From assembly GCF_963667405.1 (NCBI RefSeq), contig NZ_OY763408.1:1449757-1513756 (forward strand): DNA of 64,000 nt, in the 5' to 3' direction. The position numbers and the translations under genes were made by a program. Below the pieces are notes generated by a model. That model ran no database searches. It was not told where the DNA came from and saw only the letters and a program-made list of their open reading frames with translations. The DNA is from an uncultured Sphaerochaeta sp. Lineage in GTDB: Bacteria > Spirochaetota > Spirochaetia > Sphaerochaetales > Sphaerochaetaceae. This document shows, piece by piece, positions 17,146-25,973 of this stretch (the stretch's first letter is position 1; each line of letters opens with the position of its first letter).

Positions 17146-20073
17146 GTGAGAATCGGGTTGGATGTTGGCTCCACTACCATGAAATGCGTTGTGCTTGACG
17201 AAACGCTCAACGTTGTCCATACAGAGTATCGCAGACACTATTCGCAGATATCCCAGACTGCAGTGACGATGCTCTCAGTCCTGCTCGATCGGTTTTCCGA
17301 CCGTCCTGTCTTGCTTTCTGTCTCCGGGTCGGCAGGTCTTGGGCTTGCCCAGAATCTCAATCTGCCCTTTGTGCAGGAAGTGTACGCAACCCGCATTGCC
17401 GTCAACCATTTCCTCCCCTCCACTGACGTCGTGGTGGAACTTGGCGGAGAGGATGCCAAGATCCTGTTCCTCAAGCAGGTGATGGAAGTGAGGATGAACG
17501 GCACCTGTGCCGGTGGGACCGGATCGTTCATCGACCAGATGGCAAGCCTGCTCAACGTCGGCCAGGATGATATGGACGAACTTGCGAAGAACGCAAAGCA
17601 ACGCTATCACATAGCATCGCGCTGCGGTGTCTTCGCCAAATCCGATGTTCAGCCGCTGCTCAACCAAGGAGCTGAAAAAGCGGATATTGCGCTTTCGGTC
17701 CTGTATTCGGTGGTGAACCAAACCATTGCAGGCCTTGCCCAGGGGCGACCCATCTCGGGGCAGGTCGTCTACCTCGGCGGGCCGCTCACCTTCCTCTCCC
17801 AGCTCCGACAGGCCTTCGACCAGACCCTCGGTATCGAAGGCATCTGCCCTTCAAACTCCCTCTACTACGTAGCATTGGGGAGTGCACTCAGCCCAAACGA
17901 CCAGACCACGCAACTCACAGAACTGGTCTCCAAGCTCGAACACTACCAGGTAGGCAAGGCCTTCACCTCCATCCCTGCGTTGTTCACCAACGAAGATGAG
18001 TACCGGAGCTTCGTGCAGCGTCATGCAAAGGCCCATCTTCCCAAACTCGATCCGAACCAGTACCAGGGGCAAGCCTTCCTTGGCGTCGATTCCGGCTCCA
18101 CTACGGTAAAAGCCTGTGTCATCGATGCTGAGGGCAACCTGCTCTACTCCCGTTACCAGGAGAACAACGGGAATCCGGTCCAAGCGGTCAAGGAGTTTCT
18201 CACCACGTTCTACGCATCCTATCCGCACATCAACCTGGTCAAGAGCTGCAGCACCGGATACGGGGAACTGCTGATCAGGAATGCATTCGACTTCGAGTAC
18301 TCGCTGGTGGAAACGATGGCCCACTACAAGAGTGCACGATCATTTTCACCAGACGTGGATTTCATCATTGACATCGGCGGCCAGGACATCAAGTGTTTCA
18401 AGATTGCAGACGGTACCATTGACGACATCTTCCTCAATGAAGCCTGCTCCTCGGGCTGTGGTTCCTTCCTGCAGACATTCTCAAATGCACTGGGCTACTC
18501 CGCAAAAGACGCGGCACAGCTTGCACTGCGTGCAAAGAACCCTGTCGATCTCGGCTCGAGATGCACCGTATTCATGAACAGCTCGGTCAAGCAGGCCCAG
18601 AAAGATGGGGCAAGTGTCGAGGACATCTTTGCCGGGCTTGCCATCAGTGTCGTGAAAAACGCCCTCTACAAGGTCATCCGTTCGACCGATCCTTCACTGC
18701 TGGGCAAGCACATCGTAGTGCAAGGGGGAACCTTCCTCAACGACGCAGTGCTCCGCTCTTTCGAGCTTGAGCTGGGCTGTGAGGTTGTCCGTCTCGATGA
18801 GGCCGGGCTTATGGGAGCGTATGGATCTGCGTTGCATGCACGCAATCTGCACAGGGAAAAACCACAGGCAACCACCACGCTCACCCTGGACCAGTTGCAG
18901 CACTTCTCCCACCGGACAAAGACCATCCACTGCAAAGGATGCACCAACTCCTGCCTGCTGACGATCAACATCTTTGACGGCGAACGCAAGCTGGTCAGCG
19001 GCAATAAGTGCGACCGCATCGTACGGCCCGAAACCTTCGTCAGCGATCCGGAAAATCTCAACATCTATGCCTTCAAGCAGCAGTATCTTGCTTCACTGCA
19101 TGAGGAAAGGAGTGCAAGCAGGGGGAGAATCGGGCTGCCTCTACAGCTCAATTTCTACGAGCAGCTTCCCTTCTGGCAGACCTTCTTCTCCCATCTTGGC
19201 TTCGAGGTGGTGGTGAGCAAGAGCTCCACGCGACAGACCTATCTTGACGGACAGTCCACGATTCCCAGCGACACCATCTGCTACCCCGCCAAGCTGATGC
19301 ATGGTCACATCCAGGAGCTCATCGATGCGAAAGTCGATGCAATCTTCTATCCGTGCAGCAGCTACAACGTCGATGAGAAGAAGGGTGACAACCACTTCAA
19401 CTGTCCGGTGGTGGCGTACTATCCGGAAGTGCTCAAGCACAATATCGCAGAGCTTGCAAACAAGAGCATCCGATTCATCTCGGACTATGTGAGCCTTGCA
19501 GACCCCGAGTTCCTGCCAAAACGCCTTCATCAGATACTGGGCAAGGAGTTCCAGCTCTCCAAAGGCGACATCCGTGTTGCCGTGAAAGCAGCCTATGAGA
19601 GCCTTGGTTCGTACCGAAAGGCGATTCGCGAACAGGGAGATCGTATCTGCAATCTGGCGAGAAGCAAGGGCTGGCCCATCATCGTGCTCTGCGGAAGGCC
19701 TTACCATGCCGATCCGGAGGTCAACCATGGCATCGACCAGCTGCTGCTTCAGTGTGAATGCGCCGTGATCAGCGAGGATGCCCTCTCCCATCTGGTGGAA
19801 AAGGAGAAGCGGACGGTGCTCAACCAATGGACCTATCATGCCCGCATGTACGACGCTGCCCGATATGTGGCCACCCAAAAGGACATGCATCTGATCCAAT
19901 TGGTCAGTTTCGGCTGCGGCCTCGATGCCGTCACCACCGATGAGGTGCGTGACATCCTCCGCAAAACCGACAAGATCTACACCCAGATAAAGATCGATGA
20001 GATCGTGAACCTCGGGGCTGTGAAGATTCGTATCCGCAGCTTGCTCGCTGCCATCTCGGAGGAATCGAAATGA
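17146..20073 (+). CDS. Double BadF/BcrA-type ATPase (2-hydroxyacyl-CoA dehydratase activase family)
   Basis: The 975-residue protein is an ATP-hydrolysing iron-sulfur reductase of the activase family, which fires single low-potential electrons into partner proteins. It carries two ASKHA ATPase domains in tandem. The first begins RIGLDVGSTTMKCVVLD and has cluster-binding Cys in NGTCAGGTGSF (about 118). The second begins GVDSGSTTVKACVIDAEG (about 313) and has NEACSSGCGSF (about 430). A Cys motif, CKGCTNSC, follows near 597, and then a DUF2229-type region with SDTICYPAKLMHGHI and YPCSSYN. The start is GTG 17146 with GGAGG seven bases upstream. It overlaps the HgdB-like gene by four bases. The real substrate is unknown; no acyl-CoA genes are nearby. 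Confidence 0.85.
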   Translation: MRIGLDVGSTTMKCVVLDETLNVVHTEYRRHYSQISQTAVTMLSVLLDRFSDRPVLLSVSGSAGLGLAQNLNLPFVQEVYATRIAVNHFLPSTDVVVELGGEDAKILFLKQVMEVRMNGTCAGGTGSFIDQMASLLNVGQDDMDELAKNAKQRYHIASRCGVFAKSDVQPLLNQGAEKADIALSVLYSVVNQTIAGLAQGRPISGQVVYLGGPLTFLSQLRQAFDQTLGIEGICPSNSLYYVALGSALSPNDQTTQLTELVSKLEHYQVGKAFTSIPALFTNEDEYRSFVQRHAKAHLPKLDPNQYQGQAFLGVDSGSTTVKACVIDAEGNLLYSRYQENNGNPVQAVKEFLTTFYASYPHINLVKSCSTGYGELLIRNAFDFEYSLVETMAHYKSARSFSPDVDFIIDIGGQDIKCFKIADGTIDDIFLNEACSSGCGSFLQTFSNALGYSAKDAAQLALRAKNPVDLGSRCTVFMNSSVKQAQKDGASVEDIFAGLAISVVKNALYKVIRSTDPSLLGKHIVVQGGTFLNDAVLRSFELELGCEVVRLDEAGLMGAYGSALHARNLHREKPQATTTLTLDQLQHFSHRTKTIHCKGCTNSCLLTINIFDGERKLVSGNKCDRIVRPETFVSDPENLNIYAFKQQYLASLHEERSASRGRIGLPLQLNFYEQLPFWQTFFSHLGFEVVVSKSSTRQTYLDGQSTIPSDTICYPAKLMHGHIQELIDAKVDAIFYPCSSYNVDEKKGDNHFNCPVVAYYPEVLKHNIAELANKSIRFISDYVSLADPEFLPKRLHQILGKEFQLSKGDIRVAVKAAYESLGSYRKAIREQGDRICNLARSKGWPIIVLCGRPYHADPEVNHGIDQLLLQCECAVISEDALSHLVEKEKRTVLNQWTYHARMYDAARYVATQKDMHLIQLVSFGCGLDAVTTDEVRDILRKTDKIYTQIKIDEIVNLGAVKIRIRSLLAAISEESK

Positions 20074-21323
20074 GTGTACCGTTTACCAAGGCGATGAAGA
20101 AGGACTACACGATTCTCATCCCCAACATGAGCCCGGTACACTTCAACCTTGCCAAGGAAGTGTTTGCAAACCATGGATACAAGGTGGTGTTGCTGGAAAA
20201 CCAGGGCCCGAACGTCATCCGTGAGGGACTGCGGTATGTACACAACGACATCTGTTATCCCGCTCAGCTGGTGATAGGCCAGCTCATCGATGCCATCAAG
20301 CATGGGGGGTATGACGCCAACAGGGTTGCGCTGGTAATCACCCAGACCGGTGGCGGATGCAGGGCGAGCAACTACCTGTTCCTGTTGCGCAAAGCCTTGG
20401 AGAAGTGCCAGATGCCGCAAATCCCGGTCATCAGCCTCAACCTGAAGGGAATGGAGAAGAATCCTGGGTTCAAACTCTCTTTCTTCATGCTGCTCCAAGC
20501 CTACTCGGCCTTCGTCTACGGGGACCTGTTGATGACCTTGTCCAACCAGGTTCGCCCCTACGAGGTGAACAAGGGGGAAGCGGATGCGCTGGTGGCCAAA
20601 TGGACCGCATATCTGGGTGAGCGGTTCGCCCACAACCGCGGATACATCGGCTGGGCCATGAAACGGAATCTTGAGAGAATCTGCAGCGAGTTCGCCGCCA
20701 TCCAGACACGCAAGGAAGAGCGGATCAAGGTCGGCATCGTCGGAGAAATCTACATGAAGTACTCCCCGCTGGGAAACAATCACCTGCAGGAGTACCTTGA
20801 GCAACAGGGGTGCGAGGTCATGGTTCCCTCCATGATGGGCTTTCTCTACTATGGGGCGGACAACGCCATCACCGACCGAAGCTACTACGGGGGACGCTTG
20901 GTCAGTGCCACCGTCACCCAGCTCATCCTGCGCCAGCTCTTCAAGGTGGAGAAGATGATGCGCACAGCTATGAGTGCAAGCGGGAAATTCACCGTCCCCA
21001 TTCCCTACACTGAGATGAAGAAGCTGGATGAGGGGTTGCTCGATTATGGGGTGAAGATGGGAGAGGGATGGCTGCTCACCGCCGAGATGCTCGATCTTGT
21101 CCATGCCGGATACCACAATATCGTCTGCACCCAGCCCTTCGGCTGTCTGCCCAACCATATTGTTGCAAAAGGCATGATCAGGGCGGTCACCGAGCGGGTA
21201 CCGGATGCAAACATCGTGCCCATCGACTATGACCCGTCGGCAACCCATGTGAATCAGGAAAACCGCATCAAACTGATGCTTTCCCTTGCCAAAGAGAAGC
21301 TCGAACAGGGAAAAACCCCCTGA
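20070..21323 (+). CDS. HgdB-like / DUF2229-related iron-sulfur protein
   Basis: The 417-residue protein belongs to the 2-hydroxyglutaryl-CoA dehydratase component (HgdB/BcrC) superfamily. Candidate cluster ligands are Cys in NDICYPAQLVIGQL (about 64), QTGGGCRASNY (about 95) and CTQPFGCLPNHI (about 352-363). It starts on the ATGA that ends the activase gene, so the two are made together and probably form an activase/reductase pair. It could act as a dehydratase, or as a small-molecule reductase of the double-cubane cluster protein kind. Nothing in the neighbourhood identifies a substrate. Confidence 0.8.
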   Translation: MSVPFTKAMKKDYTILIPNMSPVHFNLAKEVFANHGYKVVLLENQGPNVIREGLRYVHNDICYPAQLVIGQLIDAIKHGGYDANRVALVITQTGGGCRASNYLFLLRKALEKCQMPQIPVISLNLKGMEKNPGFKLSFFMLLQAYSAFVYGDLLMTLSNQVRPYEVNKGEADALVAKWTAYLGERFAHNRGYIGWAMKRNLERICSEFAAIQTRKEERIKVGIVGEIYMKYSPLGNNHLQEYLEQQGCEVMVPSMMGFLYYGADNAITDRSYYGGRLVSATVTQLILRQLFKVEKMMRTAMSASGKFTVPIPYTEMKKLDEGLLDYGVKMGEGWLLTAEMLDLVHAGYHNIVCTQPFGCLPNHIVAKGMIRAVTERVPDANIVPIDYDPSATHVNQENRIKLMLSLAKEKLEQGKTP

Positions 21324-21374
21324 TTCAATATATCCTACTATTCTACTACTTAAACTTTGAGTATAGTATGGGGT

Positions 21375-22031
21375 ATGGATATACTGTCATTGCACCAAAG
21401 TGAAGATCTCAGCGTGGTGGTCCATGAGGACCTGAAGAAGCTTGTACGCAGCAAGGGCGGCAGGATTGCGCTTGCACTTCCCGGTGGAAGAAGCGCTTCC
21501 CTTCTCATCCATGCCATCCTCATGCTCGAACCTGCAGAGCTGAATCGGATTGACCTGTATCTGGTCGATGAGCGGCTGGAAGGCGAGCTGAATCTGGACA
21601 CCCTGCTGGCTGCCGGACTTGGCAGTGCCATCGAACAAGGAGTCTTCCTCAGTTCCCAGCTGCATATCCCTGCAGTGGGATGCACGCTCAGCCACATCAA
21701 GTTCGACCGTGTGTATCTCGGTATTGGAGAGGATGGCCACTTTGCCTCCCTTTTTCCCGGCTCCTGGCCTGAACAGACCGAAGAGCAGGTGATCTTGGTG
21801 GAGGAGAGTCCCAAACCACCCAAGCGGAGGGCTACCCTCTCCTACACCGGGTTTCTTCAGCTGGCACACCACTGCCCGGTATACCTGTTGTTTCTGGGAA
21901 AAGCAAAACAGGAAGCCCTAGCCAGACTGACCGGCGGCACCGAAGGGGCAACCACCCTTCCCTGTGCCTTCTTTCGTGACCAGCATTTCGATGCTACCAT
22001 AGTAACAGACATCAAGGAGGGTTCGGCATGA
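21375..22031 (+). CDS. pgl: 6-phosphogluconolactonase
   Basis: Hydrolyses 6-phosphogluconolactone to 6-phosphogluconate. The 218-residue protein of the SOL/DevB type has the sugar-phosphate isomerase-like fold: ALPGGRSASLLIHAI near the N-terminus, YLVDERL, and the conserved YLGIGEDGHFASLFPG. The start chosen is ATG 21375, because the longer frame opens on TTG with no ribosome site. The stop overlaps the zwf ATG, linking the two successive pathway steps. Confidence 0.9.
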   Translation: MDILSLHQSEDLSVVVHEDLKKLVRSKGGRIALALPGGRSASLLIHAILMLEPAELNRIDLYLVDERLEGELNLDTLLAAGLGSAIEQGVFLSSQLHIPAVGCTLSHIKFDRVYLGIGEDGHFASLFPGSWPEQTEEQVILVEESPKPPKRRATLSYTGFLQLAHHCPVYLLFLGKAKQEALARLTGGTEGATTLPCAFFRDQHFDATIVTDIKEGSA

Positions 22032-23380
22032 AACGCATCATCATCCAGTTTGGCGGCACAGGGGATCTTGCCCTGAAAAAGCTCTACCCGGCATACCAGC
22101 ATCTGATGGAAAAAGAGTTCCCCTTCGAGGTGCTCTCCCTAGGTCGCCGCTATACCACACGCGAGGAGTTTCTCGCCAATTCCGTGGACAGCGATGCCCC
22201 CTCATCCTTCACCGACCACCTCGACTACCTGTATTACGACATGGCCGAGGCCAATGTGGTGGCGCTGCTCTCTGCAAAGCTCAAGGAGATGGTGGGAACA
22301 GAGACGGAAGTCGAGTTCATCTACTATCTTGCCCTGCAGCCCTCGTTGTATGAGGATGCCATCCACCAGATCAAGGAAGTTGATGCATCGCTTGACTGTG
22401 TCTGTACGCTGACCAAGAAGATTGTGGTGGAAAAACCGTTCGGGTTTGATCTGGAAAGTGCCAAACGCTACAATGAGATTCTTGAGAAAGCATTCACAGA
22501 CAAGGAGATATTCCGTGTCGACCACTATCTTGGCAAGGAGTTCATGCAGAACCTTCTGCTGATGCGCTTCCACAATGACATCATCCGGCGCATCTGGGAC
22601 AACCGGACCATAGAATCCATCCAGATCATCTTCGATGAGACGCACGGGGTGGACCAGCGGCTGGGTTTCTATGAGAAGATCGGGGTGGTCAGGGATACGA
22701 TCCAGAACCACATCATGCAGATCATCACCTACCTGACGATGAGTGAACCTGCCAGCCTCTCTCCCGAGGATATCGCAGTGGAAAAAGAGAAGGTGCTGCG
22801 CTCGATCTCTTCTGTCGAGGATTATCACATGGGCAGGTATGAATCGCTGGGAGTCAACAGCGGCCATGTGGTGCAAACCCCGACGTATGCAGCCTTCAAG
22901 CTCTTTGTGAACACCTACTATTTTGCCGACATTCCCATCTACGTCCGGACCGGAAAGATGCAGAAAGAAGCCAAATCCCTGATTTACATCAAGTTCAAGA
23001 ACATCACCAAGGAGGTGATGCACGATCAGGGGATAGCGGAGAATGCTGTCATCATCACCATCCATCCCGAGCTCACCATCGACATCAGCATGAATCTCAA
23101 GATGCCCAATACCAGTTGGAAATCAAAACCCGTGCGCTTCCGGTTCAACCAGAGCGAAACCTTCGGGGTGAACACCCCCGAGGCCTATGAGCAGATCGTG
23201 CAGAAGATTCTCATCGGGGACAAGAGCTTGTTCCCCACGATGAAGGAGATCACCGAATCATGGAGAATCGTCGAGCCCATGCTGGCCGAAGAACAGGATG
23301 TCGAGGTCTACCCGATCAGGACCCTTCCGCGCTTCGCCACCCAGCTTGCAAAGGAGAACAACTTCACGTGGTTTGACTGA
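22028..23380 (+). CDS. zwf: Glucose-6-phosphate 1-dehydrogenase
   Basis: Oxidises glucose 6-phosphate to 6-phosphogluconolactone with NADP, the entry to the oxidative pentose phosphate pathway. The 450-residue protein has the Rossmann motif FGGTGDLALKKLYPA, the active-site signature RVDHYLGKEFMQN with its catalytic His, and EKPFGFDL. It is somewhat shorter than the Escherichia coli enzyme (491). It is coupled to pgl by a four-base overlap, and its 3' end overlaps the convergent phosphohexomutase gene by 17 bases. Confidence 0.95.
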   Translation: MKRIIIQFGGTGDLALKKLYPAYQHLMEKEFPFEVLSLGRRYTTREEFLANSVDSDAPSSFTDHLDYLYYDMAEANVVALLSAKLKEMVGTETEVEFIYYLALQPSLYEDAIHQIKEVDASLDCVCTLTKKIVVEKPFGFDLESAKRYNEILEKAFTDKEIFRVDHYLGKEFMQNLLLMRFHNDIIRRIWDNRTIESIQIIFDETHGVDQRLGFYEKIGVVRDTIQNHIMQIITYLTMSEPASLSPEDIAVEKEKVLRSISSVEDYHMGRYESLGVNSGHVVQTPTYAAFKLFVNTYYFADIPIYVRTGKMQKEAKSLIYIKFKNITKEVMHDQGIAENAVIITIHPELTIDISMNLKMPNTSWKSKPVRFRFNQSETFGVNTPEAYEQIVQKILIGDKSLFPTMKEITESWRIVEPMLAEEQDVEVYPIRTLPRFATQLAKENNFTWFD

Positions 23381-24839
23381 ATCCGCTGATGCAATGGGAA
23401 AGCAGACGGTGGATCTCCAATCCAAGCGATTCATCCGATGAGAGAATCTCATAGCGCACAAGGTTGTCCTCGCTCTGGCTCAAGCGCTCAAAGACCTGGA
23501 ACCATGCTGCATCCTGACCAAGTCCTTTGCGGTACAGGGTTGCGCCCAAGGATCTTCCCTCCGGTGTTTTGGTGAGACGTTCGGCCCCAAGTTGCTGCAT
23601 GAGTGTGGAAACCCCTTCGAGCAAGGCTTTGAGCCTCTGTTGGTCACTGATTTGCACCGACCACTCCCGAACGCGAAAGAAACTGTCCTGCAACGCCCGC
23701 ATGGCTTTGAAGCGTTCAGGCTCTCTTGCATAGACTTTCAGCAGCACAAGGGTGAAAAACAGGGTGTTCTCGGTTGCAAACCGTTCTGAGGCAGAGCGAT
23801 CAACCGTTCTGGGAAACTGATGAAAATAGTGTGCGGACTCTTCCACCGCATACCGGTATCCGTCAGCTTGCATGATGCGCTTGATGATGGCATGGCCGTT
23901 CTGCACGATGCCATACTGCTTGTGTTGCCCAGCCATCGCCTTCAGCACCACGGGAGAGGCCTTCACATCAAAGAGGAATCGGATCGGCGTGGAAGATGGC
24001 TCCATCTGCAGCAGATACTCACTGATCATGAGCATCACAAAGGAGGGAGGCAACTGCCTCCCCTCATAGAGGACATCCATCCTGTCCCCATCACCATCGA
24101 AGACGAGCAGAAGTTTCGCAGGATGCGATTCCAGGTATGAGCGGGCGTCAGAAAGGCTCTCAGGCCTGCCGGGATTGGGATCACCTGCCGGAAAGGAACC
24201 GTCGCTGATAAGATGCAGGCTCTTCACGGTCACACCCAACCCTTGGAGGGCTCGGGTGACCGCACCCCCGAAACTGCCGTGCAGAAAGTCGCAGACAACA
24301 GAGAGCCCCTCCAGTTCCCCTTTCCCTATTCCGGCCAGTCTGGTCGAATAGGCAATGTAGGAAGCGAGGGTATCGGCAACATAGACGCGGCCTTCCGGTT
24401 TTGCCCGCATCCATTCGGCGTTTTCCTCAAACAGGGAACGGACTTTCTCAAGTCCTCCTTCCGCTCCTCCTCCCATCGTGATCATTTCCAGATTCCAACC
24501 CACCAACTTCACACCCAGATAACTTCCAGGGTTGTGGCTGGCAGTAATCATGAGCCCGCCACTCTCCTTTCGGGTCAGGCAGTGGTAGTAGAATTGGCAG
24601 GTCCCGATGGGGTTTGGCTCCAGATGGACATCAAGCCCGTTCGCAGTACATGCATCCAGCAAACACTGTTGAAAGCTCTCCCCTCCCTGCCGCCCGTCAC
24701 GGGCAAGCACGACCGAAGGGACCTGCAGCACCTCACGGTAGTAGCGGGCCAGTGCCCAGGCAAGTTGCTTGAGCACTGAAGCATCAACCGAGGACCTGCG
24801 AAAACGGATATCATGAGCTCGAAACATCTGTGTATCCAT
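23364..24839 (-). CDS. Phosphomannomutase / phosphoglucomutase
   Basis: Alpha-D-phosphohexomutase family: interconverts hexose 1- and 6-phosphates. The 491-residue protein has the four expected landmarks. These are the phosphoserine loop TASHNPGSYLGVK, the metal site DGDGDRMD, the sugar-specificity region around EESAHYF (GEMSAH in many family members) and a C-terminal phosphate-binding domain. Which sugar it prefers cannot be told from sequence. The start is ATG 24839. Its end lies inside the last codons of the convergent zwf gene, and the iron ABC genes follow two bases upstream on the same strand. Confidence 0.85.
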   Translation of the reverse strand: MDTQMFRAHDIRFRRSSVDASVLKQLAWALARYYREVLQVPSVVLARDGRQGGESFQQCLLDACTANGLDVHLEPNPIGTCQFYYHCLTRKESGGLMITASHNPGSYLGVKLVGWNLEMITMGGGAEGGLEKVRSLFEENAEWMRAKPEGRVYVADTLASYIAYSTRLAGIGKGELEGLSVVCDFLHGSFGGAVTRALQGLGVTVKSLHLISDGSFPAGDPNPGRPESLSDARSYLESHPAKLLLVFDGDGDRMDVLYEGRQLPPSFVMLMISEYLLQMEPSSTPIRFLFDVKASPVVLKAMAGQHKQYGIVQNGHAIIKRIMQADGYRYAVEESAHYFHQFPRTVDRSASERFATENTLFFTLVLLKVYAREPERFKAMRALQDSFFRVREWSVQISDQQRLKALLEGVSTLMQQLGAERLTKTPEGRSLGATLYRKGLGQDAAWFQVFERLSQSEDNLVRYEILSSDESLGLEIHRLLSHCISGFSQTT

Positions 24840-24841
24840 GC

Positions 24842-25960
24842 CTAGGCCTTGCTCAGTGTGCCTTGCCCGAGGTTGGTGCCGCTCTCTTTGTCAAAGAGAT
24901 TGAATTGACCGTGGGCAAACGAAAGCGCAACTTGCTTGCCTACCTCAAAATCGACATCACCGAACACCACCGAGTGCAACCGTTTCCCATCCATGTCCAG
25001 TGCAATGATGGTCTCCATCCCAGAGGGAAGCGAGCTGACGATCTCCGCCTGTGCCATGGCCTCTGTCTCATCGGCAATGGCAATGTGCTCAGGACGGATT
25101 CCCAAGGTGATGGCCTGCCCTGCGGCAACCTCAACCACTGTGGTGGGGGCAAAGAGAAGCGAGACATTTCCTGACAGCTGGAGTACCACAGGGTTGGTCG
25201 AGCGTACCGTCCCATCGACCAGGTTGATGTTCGGGGAACCCACAAAGTCTGCAGTGAATGTGTTCGCCGGCTTCCGGTACACTTCCAAAGGGGGTGCATA
25301 CTGCTGCATGTACCCGTTCTTCATCAAACAGACCATGCTGGAGAGTGTCATGGCCTCTAGCTGGTCGTGCGTGACATAGACGAACGTGGAATCTGTTTCC
25401 CGGTGAAGTCGCTTGAGTTCGGAGCGCATTTCCATGCGCAGCTTTGCATCGAGATTGGAGAGCGGTTCATCCATGAACAGTACCTTCGGTCCGGTTGCGA
25501 GGGTTCGGGCGATGGCAACACGCTGTTGCTGCCCGCCGCTGAGCTCGGAGGGATAGCGGTGGCTGAATTCGCTGATCTTGAGCATGGTGAGCAGCTCTTC
25601 CACGCGCTCCTTGATCTTGTCCTTCGGCCATTTGAGGTTTTCCAATCCGAATGCAATGTTCTTGTAGACGGTCATGTGCGGCCACAGGGCATAATTCTGG
25701 AACAAGAAGCCGACATCGCGCTTGTCCGGCGGAACATCGATGCCATCCTCAGAGGAGAACACCACCTTGTCGTTGATCGTGATGGTTCCCTCCGTAGGCG
25801 TCTCCAAGCCGGCAATCATCCTCAGTGTGGTGGTTTTCCCGCACCCTGAAGGGCCGAGCAGGGTCACGAAGGAGCGGTCATCGATGACCATATTCAGGTC
25901 ATCCACGGCAACAAACTTGCCGAATTTCTTGGTAATATGGGTCAATTCAATCCTTGGCAT
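24842..25960 (-). CDS. Iron(III)-type ABC transporter ATP-binding protein
   Basis: ATPase of a FbpABC/PotABCD-type importer. The 372-residue protein has Walker [11 protein letters not shown]-loop, signature [16 protein letters not shown], Walker [13 protein letters not shown], the switch His (YVTHDQLEA) and a C-terminal TOBE domain from about 240. The start chosen is ATG 25960 (Met-Pro-Arg-Ile), with AAGGAG just upstream; the longer frame reaches into the permease gene. It is the last gene of a three-gene importer operon reading binding protein, permease, ATPase. Substrate is inferred only from the family of the binding protein. Confidence 0.9.
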   Translation of the reverse strand: MPRIELTHITKKFGKFVAVDDLNMVIDDRSFVTLLGPSGCGKTTTLRMIAGLETPTEGTITINDKVVFSSEDGIDVPPDKRDVGFLFQNYALWPHMTVYKNIAFGLENLKWPKDKIKERVEELLTMLKISEFSHRYPSELSGGQQQRVAIARTLATGPKVLFMDEPLSNLDAKLRMEMRSELKRLHRETDSTFVYVTHDQLEAMTLSSMVCLMKNGYMQQYAPPLEVYRKPANTFTADFVGSPNINLVDGTVRSTNPVVLQLSGNVSLLFAPTTVVEVAAGQAITLGIRPEHIAIADETEAMAQAEIVSSLPSGMETIIALDMDGKRLHSVVFGDVDFEVGKQVALSFAHGQFNLFDKESGTNLGQGTLSKA

Positions 25961-25973
25961 GCAAGACTCCTTA

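Noticed and set aside
15849-17210. Minus-strand open frame of about 453 codons
   Set aside because: Antisense shadow of thiI, which has clear THUMP and PP-loop motifs.
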